A stretch of 15,077 bases of DNA from Pseudomonadota bacterium (GCA_003242275.1 QGUX01000056.1:1-15077), one strand, 5' to 3'. Counted from the stretch's first letter, positions 1 through 7,060 are shown. Numbers and translations are program-made. Notes: generated from the sequence alone by a model not told the origin.

Positions 1-995
1 TGTGCGAGAAGCTGCTGCCGCTGGTGGACGTGTACCGGGCGCTGTACCGCGCCCGCGGCCGCCGCGGCGCGCTGGACTTCGATGCGCCCGAGCCACGCTT
101 CCTGTTCAACGAGGCCGAGCAGGTGCAGGGCATCGAGCTGCCGCGGCGCAATGACGCGCACCGGCTGATCGAGGAGTGCATGGTGCTGGCCAACGTGGCC
201 GCGGCGCGCGAGCTGGCCTCGCGCCAGCGCCCCACGCTGTACCGCGTGCATGCCGAGCCCGATGCCAACAAGCTGGAGATCCTGGTGAAGACGCTGGCCG
301 CGCTGGGCATCGGCGTGGACCTGCCCGAGGAGATCACCACCCGCGACCTGCAGAAGATCTCCCCGCGCATCCGCGACGCGGCGCTCAAGCCCTTCATCGA
401 GACGCTGGTGGTGCGCTCGCTGATGCAGGCCACCTACCAGCCGGAGAACATCGGCCACTTCGGCCTGGCGCTGACCCACTACGCGCACTTCACCTCGCCG
501 ATCCGCCGCTATCCCGACCTGGTGGTCCACCGCACCCTCCGCGCCATGATGGATGCGCGCGATCCGGCCGGCCGCGCCTACGACACGCCGCAGCTGGAGT
601 TCCTCGGCCAGCACCTGACGCTGTGCGAGAAGCGCGCCGACGAGGCCGACCGCTACGTGGACGCGTACCTGAAGTGCGTGTACCTGCGCGACCGCATCGG
701 CCAGACCTTCGAGGCGGTGATCACCGCGGTGGTGGACTTCGGCTGCTTCGTGCAGATCGTCGAGGCGGCGGCCGACGGCCTGCTGCACCTGGACAACCTG
801 CGCGATGATGAATACCTGAAGGATGACGCCCAGCACGCCTGGATCGGCCAGCACACCGGCCGGCGCCTGCAGGTGGGCCAGCACGTGCGCGTGATCGTGA
901 CCGCCGTGAACCCGGTGGAAGGCCTGATCGACCTCGACCTCGTGCCCGAAGTGGAAACGCCGTCGGGGCGCGGCGGGCGCAAGCGACGGCGATGA
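1..995 (+). CDS. rnr: Ribonuclease R, C-terminal part (5' end outside window)
   Basis: This is the C-terminal 330 or so residues of RNase R, a processive 3'-to-5' exoribonuclease of the RNB/RNase II family that degrades structured RNA, including rRNA and mRNA decay intermediates, in the cytoplasm. The reading frame is open from the first bases, so the start, the cold-shock domains and the catalytic aspartates lie upstream of the window. Visible here are the second half of the RNB domain, with the family signatures RNDAHRLIEECM, GHFGLALTHYAHFTSPIRR and YPDLVVHR, followed by an S1 RNA-binding domain (from about GQTFEAVITAVVDFG to VEGLIDLDLV). The protein ends in a short basic tail, GRKRRR, much shorter than the lysine-rich tail of the E. 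coli enzyme. The stop codon overlaps the rlmB start (ATGA), which suggests translational coupling. Family assignment is secure; RNase II is less likely because of the rlmB linkage and the basic tail. Confidence 0.95.
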   Translation, partial: CEKLLPLVDVYRALYRARGRRGALDFDAPEPRFLFNEAEQVQGIELPRRNDAHRLIEECMVLANVAAARELASRQRPTLYRVHAEPDANKLEILVKTLAALGIGVDLPEEITTRDLQKISPRIRDAALKPFIETLVVRSLMQATYQPENIGHFGLALTHYAHFTSPIRRYPDLVVHRTLRAMMDARDPAGRAYDTPQLEFLGQHLTLCEKRADEADRYVDAYLKCVYLRDRIGQTFEAVITAVVDFGCFVQIVEAAADGLLHLDNLRDDEYLKDDAQHAWIGQHTGRRLQVGQHVRVIVTAVNPVEGLIDLDLVPEVETPSGRGGRKRRR

Positions 996-1765
996 GCCCG
1001 ACGGCCCAGGTCTACGGCCTGCACGCGGTGCGGGCCCTGCTGCAGCGTTCGGCCGGGCGCGTGCGGCGCCTCATCGTCGATGCGCGTCGCGACGATCCGC
1101 GCATGCGCGAGCTGCTGCAGCTCGCCCGGCAGCACGACATCCGCCCCGAGCGTGTGGATGCGCGCCAGCTCGCCGCGCGCCTGGGCGCGGTCAGCCACCA
1201 GGGCGTGCTGGCCGAGGTGGAACCGCTGCCGCCCTGGCACGAGGACGAGCTGCTCGAAGCCGTGGCCGCCGCGCGTGACCCGCTGGTCCTGGTGCTCGAC
1301 GGCGTGCAGGACCCGCACAACCTCGGCGCCTGCCTGCGTACCGCCGACGCCTGCGGCGCGCTGGCCGTGGTGGTGCCGAAGGACCGCGCCGCAGGCCTCA
1401 ACGCCACGGTGCGCAAGGTGGCCGCCGGCGCCGCCGAGACCACGCCGCTGGCCACGGTCACCAACCTCGCGCGCACGCTCCGGCTGCTGAAGGACGCCGG
1501 CCAGTGGGTGGTCGGCGCCGACATGCACGGCCAGCAGCTGGCCTTCGAGGCCGACCTCACCGGCTCGCGCGCCATCGTGATGGGTGGGGAGGGCGAGGGC
1601 CTGCGCGAGCTGACCCGCAAGTCCTGCGATGTGCTGGTGCGGTTGCCGCAGGCGGGTTGCGTGGAGAGCCTCAATGTCTCGGTGGCCTGCGGCATGCTGC
1701 TGTACGAAAGCGTGCGGCAGCGCCACGTGGTTGCGGGGCGCGGCGCGGGCACGCCCGCGGACTAG
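992..1765 (+). CDS. rlmB: 23S rRNA (guanosine-2'-O)-methyltransferase RlmB
   Basis: SpoU-family (SPOUT) methyltransferase that transfers a methyl group from S-adenosylmethionine to the 2'-O of a conserved guanosine (G2251 in E. coli) in the peptidyl-transferase loop of 23S rRNA. The 257-residue length is typical. An N-terminal substrate-binding domain (about residues 5-78, containing VSHQGVLAE) precedes the knotted catalytic domain. All three SpoU motifs are present: DGVQDPHNLGACLRTADA (103-120, with conserved Asn110 and Arg116), VMGGEGEGLR (196-205, with Glu200) and SLNVSVACG (226-234, with Asn228). The ATG at 992 overlaps the rnr stop by 4 nt, and the rnr-rlmB pairing is conserved in gammaproteobacteria. 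No strong Shine-Dalgarno sequence is visible, consistent with coupled re-initiation. TrmH-family tRNA methyltransferases share the motifs, but the N-terminal domain and the neighbour favour RlmB. Confidence 0.95.
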   Translation: MSPTAQVYGLHAVRALLQRSAGRVRRLIVDARRDDPRMRELLQLARQHDIRPERVDARQLAARLGAVSHQGVLAEVEPLPPWHEDELLEAVAAARDPLVLVLDGVQDPHNLGACLRTADACGALAVVVPKDRAAGLNATVRKVAAGAAETTPLATVTNLARTLRLLKDAGQWVVGADMHGQQLAFEADLTGSRAIVMGGEGEGLRELTRKSCDVLVRLPQAGCVESLNVSVACGMLLYESVRQRHVVAGRGAGTPAD

Positions 1766-1910
1766 GGACTTGCCGCAGCCCGCTGGCGGGAACCGCCTCC
1801 CGGATGCGAAAGTCCAAGAACCTGTCAGGCCACTTGCGGCCACGGAAGCCACGGGATGCTGTCGGGTGCAGGCACTGCCCCCGACGCTCATCTTCCGGCG
1901 GTAGGTGGAC

Positions 1911-1916
1911 TACAAT
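1911..1916 (+). promoter_or_regulatory. Possible -10 element upstream of ligA
   Basis: TACAAT sits 39 nt before the ligA start in an island of AT-rich sequence (about 1909-1935) that stands out in this GC-rich DNA. It matches the sigma70 -10 consensus at five of six positions. No good -35 lies 16-18 nt upstream, so the promoter may need an activator. A second weak -10-like hexamer, TATACA, follows at 1923-1928. The two arms ACTACAATA and TATACAGT form an imperfect inverted repeat (1909-1930) that could be an operator. This is inference from sequence only. Confidence 0.35.
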
Positions 1917-1954
1917 ATTGCCTATACAGTGATTTCCATCGGGGTGGGCTGGCA

Positions 1955-2356
1955 ATGGTCTGGACCAAGCACGACTACGAAGACATTCCGGGCACTTACG
2001 TGTTCGACGGCAAGCATGCGCACGGCTCGTACAACCTGAACAAGCTGCTGTTCTCCTTCTGCGAGGAGGCGAACCGCAATGAGTTCGACAAGGACCCGGC
2101 CGCCTACTGCGACAAGTTCGGTGTCACCGGCAAGTACAAGGAACTGGTCCTCAAGCAGGACTTCCTGGGCATGCTGCGCGCCGGGGCGAACATCTACTAC
2201 ATGGCCAAGATGGCCATCCCGCGCGGCACCTCCGTGCAGGATTGCGGTGCACGGATGCAGGGCATCACCACCGCCGAGTTCCAGGCCAAGCTGCTGGAGA
2301 AGCGCGAGGGCCTGGAGGAGAAGCTGGCGCAACGCGAGGGTTACTGGAATGGCTAA
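1955..2356 (+). CDS. ligA: LigAB-type extradiol dioxygenase, alpha subunit (protocatechuate 4,5-dioxygenase-like)
   Basis: Small (133-residue) alpha subunit of a class III extradiol ring-cleavage dioxygenase. In the characterised Sphingobium LigAB enzyme the alpha chain is helical, covers the active site of the beta chain and has no metal of its own. The LigA signature is clear: DIPGTYVFDG near residues 9-18, followed by GSYNLNKLLFSF, ANRNEF, and DFLGMLRAGANIYYMAKM, matching the LigA DIPGTRVF, GYNLNQ and GGNVYFLSK segments. I chose ATG 1955 because homology starts there and GGGGTGGG lies upstream. An in-frame ATG at 1856 would add about 33 unrelated residues. The gene overlaps ligB by 8 nt, as expected for a stoichiometric alpha-beta enzyme. 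The substrate could be protocatechuate, gallate, 3-O-methylgallate or another catechol; sequence alone does not decide. No other pathway genes (ligC, ligI, ligJ, ligK) are in the window. Confidence 0.9.
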   Translation: MVWTKHDYEDIPGTYVFDGKHAHGSYNLNKLLFSFCEEANRNEFDKDPAAYCDKFGVTGKYKELVLKQDFLGMLRAGANIYYMAKMAIPRGTSVQDCGARMQGITTAEFQAKLLEKREGLEEKLAQREGYWNG

Positions 2357-3194
2357 GATCATCGGCGGAGTCACGAGCTCCCACATCCCGGCGGTGGGCA
2401 ACGCCATCGCCAACGGCCTGACCCAGGAACCCTACTGGAAGCGCTTCTTCGACGGCTACAAGCCGGCGCAGGAGTGGCTGCAGAAGCACCAGCCCGACCT
2501 GGCCATCGTGGTCTACAACGACCACGGCCTGAACTTCTTCCTCGACAAGGTGCCCACCTTCGCGCTGGGCTGCGCCGACGTGTACGAGAACGCGGACGAG
2601 GGCTGGGCGCTCAAGCCCGTGGCCCCGTTCACCGGTGACGCGCAGTTCTCCTGGCACATCGCCGAGAAGCTGATGGAGCAGGAGTTCGACATCTGCACCT
2701 GCCAGGAGATGAAGGTCGACCACGGCTTCGTGAACCCGATCCGCGCGCTGTGGGGCACCCACGAGAAGTGGCCCATCAAGGCCATCCCGCTGGCCGTCAA
2801 CGTGGTGCAGCACCCCGTGCCCACCGCGCGCCGCTGCTACAAGCTCGGCAAGGCGCTGCGCAAGGCAGTGGAGTCGTACCCGGAGGACATGAAGGTCGTG
2901 ATCCTCGGCACCGGCGGCCTGTCGCACCAGCTGCAGGGCGAGCGTGCCGGCCTGATCAACGTGGACTTCGACCTGGAGTGCATCGACCGCATCGCCAGTG
3001 ATCCGGAGTGGTTCGCCAGCTTCAGCAACTCCGAGATCATGCGCCTGGCCGGCACCGAGGGCATCGAGACCATCATGTGGATGGTGATGCGCGGCGCGCT
3101 GCAGGATGACGTGAAGATCATCCACAAGCACTACCACGCCCCGATCTCCAACACCGGTGCCGGCGTGCTGGTGCTGGAGAACACGTTCATCTGA
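2349..3194 (+). CDS. ligB: LigAB-type extradiol dioxygenase, beta (catalytic) subunit
   Basis: Catalytic Fe(II) subunit (281 residues; Sphingobium LigB has about 300) that inserts O2 next to the diol of a catecholic ring, giving a muconic semialdehyde. The residues known from LigB are in place: iron ligands His12 (VTSSHIP), His59 (VYNDH) and Glu240 (GTEGIETIMW), and the catalytic His193 (GTGGLSHQLQG). His125 in KVDHGF is also conserved. The family-typical ends RAGLINVDFDL and SNTGAGVLVL are present, but the protein stops at ENTFI, without the roughly 20-residue C-terminal extension of LigB. ATG 2349 was chosen because it overlaps the ligA end, follows GAGGG at 2336-2340 and starts at the conserved N-terminus. 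Upstream in-frame starts lie inside ligA. Ring-cleavage function is well supported; protocatechuate is only the default substrate guess. Confidence 0.92.
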   Translation: MAKIIGGVTSSHIPAVGNAIANGLTQEPYWKRFFDGYKPAQEWLQKHQPDLAIVVYNDHGLNFFLDKVPTFALGCADVYENADEGWALKPVAPFTGDAQFSWHIAEKLMEQEFDICTCQEMKVDHGFVNPIRALWGTHEKWPIKAIPLAVNVVQHPVPTARRCYKLGKALRKAVESYPEDMKVVILGTGGLSHQLQGERAGLINVDFDLECIDRIASDPEWFASFSNSEIMRLAGTEGIETIMWMVMRGALQDDVKIIHKHYHAPISNTGAGVLVLENTFI

Positions 3195-4093
3195 AACCCG
3201 CCGCCTCGCGCGAGAACCTGCGCGGCAGCCTGCTGATGGCTGCCGCGATGGCGGGCTTCGCGGTCGAGGACGTGCTGGTCAAGCAGATGGCCATGAGCCT
3301 GCCGGTGGGGCAGGTGCTGGCCATGGTGGGCGCGGGCGCAGGCCTCGTCTTCGGCCTGATCTCCACCGCGCAGGGCGCGCCACTGGTGTCGCGGATGCTG
3401 TTCTGCCGGCCCGTGATGCTGCGCAATTTCTCCGAGGCGGGCGGTTCCGCGGCCTTCGTCAGCGCGCTGGCGCTCACCTCGCTGTCGGGCGCCTCGGCGA
3501 TCCAGCAGGCCACGCCACTGGCGGTGACGCTGGGCGCGGCGCTGTTCCTCGGCGAGAAGGTACGCTGGCGGCGCTGGACCGCCATCGTCATCGGCCTCGT
3601 CGGCGTGCTGCTGATCATCCGGCCGGGCATGTCGGACTTCGATCCCGGCTCGCTGCTGGCGTTGCTGTCCGTGTTCCTGCTGGCCGCGCGCGACCTGGCC
3701 AGCCGCGCCGTGCCGCCGGATGTCTCCAGCATGCAGCTTGCCGCCTGGGGCATGCTGTCGCTGGTGCCCGCGGGGCTGCTGATGCTGCTGGTGACGGGCA
3801 CGGCGCCAGCAGGCGTGGCGGCGCCCGACCTCATCCGCCTGCTGGCCATCCTCTTCGCTGGCGGCGGGGCGTACTACGCCATCGTGCTGGCCACGCGCAT
3901 CGGTGAACTCTCGGCGGTGATGCCGTTCCGCTACGCGCGCCTGGTGTTCGCGCTGGTGCTCGCGTACTTCGTGTTCGGCGAGCGTCCCGACGGCCTGATG
4001 CTGCTCGGCTCGGGACTGATCGTGGGCACCGGCCTGTACACGCTGTGGCGCACGGCCCAGCAGGCGCGGGCGGCGGCGCGCGAGGGCGGGTGA
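3191..4093 (+). CDS. EamA/DMT-family permease
   Basis: Inner-membrane drug/metabolite-transporter superfamily protein, about 300 residues with roughly ten hydrophobic segments in two EamA repeats. The first repeat ends in the family hallmark LFLGEKVRWRRWTAIVIGL followed by GVLLIIRPG; the second ends in LAYFVFGERPDGLMLLGSGL. The first in-frame ATG is at 3236, but it has no Shine-Dalgarno sequence and would remove the ENLRGSLLM segment, which resembles the usual family N-terminus just before helix 1. The only upstream initiation-competent codon in a plausible position is CTG 3191. It overlaps the ligB stop as CTGA, with GGAG at 3176-3179 upstream. I therefore annotate 3191; a conservative start is 3236. 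Position directly after ligAB suggests uptake or export of an aromatic acid or ring-cleavage product, but EamA proteins have diverse substrates. Confidence 0.85.
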   Translation: MKPAASRENLRGSLLMAAAMAGFAVEDVLVKQMAMSLPVGQVLAMVGAGAGLVFGLISTAQGAPLVSRMLFCRPVMLRNFSEAGGSAAFVSALALTSLSGASAIQQATPLAVTLGAALFLGEKVRWRRWTAIVIGLVGVLLIIRPGMSDFDPGSLLALLSVFLLAARDLASRAVPPDVSSMQLAAWGMLSLVPAGLLMLLVTGTAPAGVAAPDLIRLLAILFAGGGAYYAIVLATRIGELSAVMPFRYARLVFALVLAYFVFGERPDGLMLLGSGLIVGTGLYTLWRTAQQARAAAREGG

Positions 4094-4127
4094 CGATCCT
4101 GCCCGGCGCCCCGGAACGGGAATGAAG

Positions 4128-4153
4128 CGGCCCGCGCGGTGAACGGCGGGCCG
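4128..4153. terminator. Candidate bidirectional terminator hairpin
   Basis: An 8-bp perfect stem (CGGCCCGC at 4128-4135 with GCGGGCCG at 4146-4153) and a 10-nt loop lie between the convergent ends of the permease gene and the VOC gene. There is no clear T-tract on either side, so it may be only a weak or bidirectional terminator. The placement between two converging stop codons is the main support. Confidence 0.5.
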
Positions 4154-4158
4154 GATCT

Positions 4159-4584
4159 TCAGCCCACCGGCACGTCGGGACCCGGGAACTGCGCCTCGTC
4201 CAGGTGGAGCACCTCGAACACGTGCCCGTCCGGATCGGCGAAGCTGCGCTGGTACATGAAGCCGTAGTCGCGTGCGGGACCGGCTTCCGTGCCGCCGTTG
4301 GCCAGCGCCGCGGCCACCATCGAATCCACGTGCGCCCGATCGTCCGCATTGGTGGCCAGCAGCACCTGCAGCTCCCGCTGCGTGTCGCAGATCTTCCGGT
4401 CGGTGAAGGTCTGGAAGTAATCGCGCTGGAGCAGCATCAGGCAGATGTCGTCGGACAGCGCCACGCATACGGCCTGCCGGTCGTCGGAGAACTTCGGGTT
4501 CACCGTCAGGCCCAGCGCCACGTAGAAGGCCTTCGACCGGGCCAGGTCGGTGACGGGCAGGTTGACGTAGATCTGCTTGGCCAT
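4159..4584 (-). CDS. VOC (glyoxalase/bleomycin-resistance fold) family protein
   Basis: A 141-residue single-unit protein of the vicinal oxygen chelate superfamily. The N-terminus, KQIYVNLPVTDLARSKAFY, followed by LGLTVNP, is the typical beta-alpha-beta start of the glyoxalase_2-type small VOC proteins. Near the end, YQRSFADPDGHVFEVLHLD is the classical DPDGH-x-FE motif that often carries a metal-ligand glutamate. I chose the ATG at 4584 because AAAGGAG lies 8 nt upstream on the reverse strand and the fold begins there; the frame stays open further upstream but with low-complexity residues only. Members include lyases, dioxygenases and antibiotic-binding proteins, and I cannot assign a reaction. 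It follows the PQQ dehydrogenase on the same strand after a 173-nt gap rich in hairpins, so it may be transcribed separately. No signal peptide, so cytoplasmic. Confidence 0.88.
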   Translation of the reverse strand: MAKQIYVNLPVTDLARSKAFYVALGLTVNPKFSDDRQAVCVALSDDICLMLLQRDYFQTFTDRKICDTQRELQVLLATNADDRAHVDSMVAAALANGGTEAGPARDYGFMYQRSFADPDGHVFEVLHLDEAQFPGPDVPVG

Positions 4585-4615
4585 GGGTGCGACTCCTTTG
4601 GTGATGATCCGCCTG

Positions 4616-4632
4616 GGGGCGGTTCCCGCCCC
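4616..4632. repeat. GC-rich inverted repeat upstream of the VOC gene
   Basis: GGGGCGG (4616-4622) and CCGCCCC (4626-4632) form a 7-bp hairpin with a 3-nt loop, 32 nt upstream of the VOC start codon. In RNA from the reverse strand it would lie in the 5' leader of the VOC message. It could be a terminator or attenuator remnant, or simply a product of base composition. Confidence 0.35.
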
Positions 4633-4681
4633 TCCTGCAGCAACGACGGGCGGGCGGGGCGGAAATCGACAGCCGCGCGGA

Positions 4682-4735
4682 CTTTCCGGCGGGCGGAGGG
4701 CACCCGGAGGGCCGGCGCCCGGCCGCCCCGGAAAG
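4682..4735 (-). terminator. Nested inverted repeat after the PQQ dehydrogenase, likely terminator
   Basis: Perfect 8-bp outer arms CTTTCCGG (4682-4689) and CCGGAAAG (4728-4735) enclose a second hairpin, GGCCGG-CGC-CCGGCC (4710-4724). The structure starts 22 nt past the PQQ dehydrogenase stop codon on the reverse strand. No T-tract follows, so termination is inferred from position and symmetry. It could equally stabilise the 3' end of the message. Confidence 0.45.
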
Positions 4736-4757
4736 GGCGGTCCGGCGCCACCCGGGC

Positions 4758-6902
4758 TCAGTGCGGACCGGTGCCGGGTTCGGCCGGCGGCGGGGTGCCC
4801 CAGTCCTCGTGGGCGCGCGAGATCACGTAGGCGTGCACGGCCTCCACCTCCTCCCCGGAGAGCAGGCTGGCGAAGCTGGCCATGCCCTTCTGCACCAGCG
4901 TGCCCTTGAGCACGATGTCGTTGAACTGGGCATGGGTTTCCCGGGTCATGAAGCGCAGGTCCTTCACGCCGCCCACGGCGAGCTGGCCGTGGCATTGCGC
5001 GCAGGTGCGCGCGAACAGCTCGGCGCCGCGGCGGATGGTGTCCTCGCTGGCGCGCAGCGGCGGCGGCTCGGGCATGGCCACTTCCTCCGGCGGCGGCAGG
5101 GGCGGCAGCTGCACCTTGCCATCCAGCCTGAACACCAGCAGGCGCGCCGGCGCGCGGTGCTCGGCGATGCCGGCGCTGCGCTCCACCTGCGCCGCGCCAC
5201 CACCCCAGCCGGCGTTGACGGCCACGTACTGCACGCCGCCGAGTTCATAGGTGATGGGACCGGCCACCGGCGCGGACTGCACCGGCATCTCCCACAGCAC
5301 CTCGCCATCGGTGGCGCGGAAGGCGGCGAAGGTCTGCTTGGTGGTGCCCTCGAACACCAGGTTGCCGGCGGTCACCAGCACGCCGCCATTGCCATGGCGG
5401 GGCAGGGGCACCTTCCAGCGGGCCTCCTGCCTGACCGGATCCCAGGCAACCAGCGCGGTCTTCTCGCGCGCCTGGCCCTCCTGCATCAGCCGCATGCGCT
5501 TCTGCAGCGCCTCGCCCGTGTAGCCGCCCCAGCCCGCGTTGGAGCGGTAGGGCTGCGGCCTGAAGTTCGGGTCCAGCGCGTAGACCATCCAGTGCTCGTA
5601 CTGCGGGAAGTAGGCCAGCCCGGTCTCGGGGCTGTAGGCCATCGGGAACCAGTTGTGCGCGCCGCCGGGGCCCGGCGCCACCAGCACCGGGTCGGTGCCA
5701 TAGCGTGCCTCCGGGTTCTCCACGGGGCGGCCGGTGTCAGGGTCGATGTGGCTCGCCCAGGTCACCGGCACATGGTTCTTCGCCGAGACCAGCTTGCCGT
5801 TGGTGCGGTCGATCACATAGAAGAAGCCGTTCTTCGGCGCGTGCAGCAGGACCTTGCGCTGCTGGCCGTCGATCTCGAGATCGGCCTGCACGATGGACTG
5901 GGTGCAGGTGTAGTCCCAGTCCTCGCCCGGCACTTCCTGGTAGTGCCAGCGGTATTCGCCGCTCTTCCAGTCCAGCGCCACGATGGAGCACAGGAACAGG
6001 TTGTCGCCGCCGCCCGGGCTGCGGTGTGCGCGCGCCAGCGGCGAGCCATTGCCGGTGCCCACGTACACCAGCTGCAGCTCGGGGTCGTAGGCGATCGAGT
6101 CCCAGGCCGTGCCACCGCCGCCGAGCTTCCACCACTCGCCATTCCAGGTCTTGGCGGCCATCTCCATCACGCTGTCGGAGGCCGCGCCGTCCGGCCCCTT
6201 GGACGGATCGCCGGGCACCAGCCAGAACTTCCAGCGGAACTCGCCGGTGTCGGCGTCCCAGGCGCTGACGAAGCCGCGCACGCCGAGGTCGGCGCCGCCG
6301 TTGCCCACCACCACCAGGCCGTCGAACACGCGCGGCGCGCCGGTGATGGACCAGGGCGCGGAATCATCGAAGGTGCGCACTTCCCAGACCGGCGTGCCCT
6401 TCTTCGCGTCCAGGCCGATCAGCCGGCCATCGAGCGTGGCGATGATGACCTTGCCGTTCCAGAAGGCCAGGCCGCGCGCCACCGGCTCGCAGCAGGCATA
6501 GCGTCCCCACTCGCGCGGCACCTTCGGATCGTAGGTCCACAGCTCGCGCCCGCTGCGCGCGTCGTAGGCCGTGGTGATGTTCCAGGCGCTGATGTTGTAG
6601 AGCACGCCGTCGACGAACAGCGGCGTCGCCTCCACGCCGCGGTAGGTGTCGAGGTCCGCGTACCAGGCCAGGCCGAGGCGCGAGACGTTCTCCTCGTTGA
6701 TCTGCGTGAGCGGGCTGTAGCGCTGCGCGTCGTAGGTGCGGCCGTCCATCAGCCACTGGCCGGGCTCGCTGCCGGCGTTGCGCAGGCGCGCGGCGTCCAC
6801 CGGGGGACCGTCGCCCGGCGCCCCGGGCCCGCCCCGGCATGCGGCCAGTGCGGCCAGGCCGGCGGTGATGATCAGTGCAATGCAGTTCCTGGTGCGCGAC
6901 AT
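4758..6902 (-). CDS. Quinohemoprotein (PQQ- and cytochrome c-containing) alcohol dehydrogenase-like lipoprotein
   Basis: Type II-like quinohemoprotein dehydrogenase (714 residues) that should oxidise an alcohol with PQQ and pass electrons to its own heme. Starting at the ATG at 6902, it has a lipoprotein signal (SRTRNCIALIITAGLAALAAC; lipobox LAAC, Cys22). The eight-bladed PQQ propeller follows: Glu91 in EATPLFVDGVLY, the vicinal Cys137-Cys138 pair in ACCEPVARG, Asn285 in GTGNGSP, SPGGGDNLF, and catalytic-type Asp330 in PGEDWDYT. Residue 332 is Thr, not Asp, so the lanthanide-enzyme signature is absent. The usual calcium-ligand Glu in GNGGAExGVRG is Asp205 here. A C-terminal cytochrome c has C634-A-Q-C-H638 and a probable axial Met674 (KGMASF). 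The frame is open 59 codons upstream, but those residues are not signal-like. It is divergent from the TonB-receptor operon. Substrate unknown. Confidence 0.92.
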   Translation of the reverse strand: MSRTRNCIALIITAGLAALAACRGGPGAPGDGPPVDAARLRNAGSEPGQWLMDGRTYDAQRYSPLTQINEENVSRLGLAWYADLDTYRGVEATPLFVDGVLYNISAWNITTAYDARSGRELWTYDPKVPREWGRYACCEPVARGLAFWNGKVIIATLDGRLIGLDAKKGTPVWEVRTFDDSAPWSITGAPRVFDGLVVVGNGGADLGVRGFVSAWDADTGEFRWKFWLVPGDPSKGPDGAASDSVMEMAAKTWNGEWWKLGGGGTAWDSIAYDPELQLVYVGTGNGSPLARAHRSPGGGDNLFLCSIVALDWKSGEYRWHYQEVPGEDWDYTCTQSIVQADLEIDGQQRKVLLHAPKNGFFYVIDRTNGKLVSAKNHVPVTWASHIDPDTGRPVENPEARYGTDPVLVAPGPGGAHNWFPMAYSPETGLAYFPQYEHWMVYALDPNFRPQPYRSNAGWGGYTGEALQKRMRLMQEGQAREKTALVAWDPVRQEARWKVPLPRHGNGGVLVTAGNLVFEGTTKQTFAAFRATDGEVLWEMPVQSAPVAGPITYELGGVQYVAVNAGWGGGAAQVERSAGIAEHRAPARLLVFRLDGKVQLPPLPPPEEVAMPEPPPLRASEDTIRRGAELFARTCAQCHGQLAVGGVKDLRFMTRETHAQFNDIVLKGTLVQKGMASFASLLSGEEVEAVHAYVISRAHEDWGTPPPAEPGTGPH

Positions 6903-7050
6903 CTGGATTGGTCCCCAAGCCCCGGTTCTGGAGGCGCAAGGATAGTGCATGAAGGGACGCGAGGGGGTATTCCGGTCCCGAGGCTTGAGAAGGGGCGGCG
7001 CTTGCGTCATCGTTGGCGCGGTTTCGAATACGGTCGCTTCAAGAACCGGT

Positions 7051-7056
7051 AGGGGG
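7051..7056 (+). promoter_or_regulatory. Ribosome binding site deciding the TonB-receptor start
   Basis: AGGGGG lies 4 nt before GTG 7061 and is the best Shine-Dalgarno match near this gene. It favours GTG 7061 over TTG 7013 (upstream of the site) and ATG 7073 (spacing about 16 nt). The rest of the 158-nt divergent region (6903-7060) holds no promoter I can support on either strand. Confidence 0.6.
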
Positions 7057-7060
7057 TTTC

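Noticed and set aside
1779..1790. CCCG-CTGG-CGGG as an rlmB terminator
   Set aside because: A 4-bp stem without a T-tract is expected often by chance at this GC content.
1856..1954. Upstream extension of ligA from ATG 1856
   Set aside because: The added residues do not resemble LigA, and the extension would cover the likely promoter region; ATG 1955 begins at the conserved sequence.
2079..2348. Upstream extension of ligB inside ligA
   Set aside because: The frame is open by chance; its residues are Arg/Ser/Pro-rich and unrelated, while ATG 2349 starts at the conserved LigB N-terminus.
3131..4468. Long reverse-strand frame across the permease and VOC genes
   Set aside because: It overlaps two well-supported genes and has a Gln/His/Arg-rich, domain-free translation.
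4761..7052. Very long open frame antisense to the PQQ dehydrogenase
   Set aside because: It mirrors a strongly supported gene; GC-rich third positions keep the opposite frame open. The translation is low-complexity (His, Ala, Gly, Arg) with no recognisable domain.
7013..7060. TTG 7013 start for the TonB receptor
   Set aside because: It would put 16 polar residues ahead of the signal peptide and lies before the AGGGGG ribosome site that suits GTG 7061.
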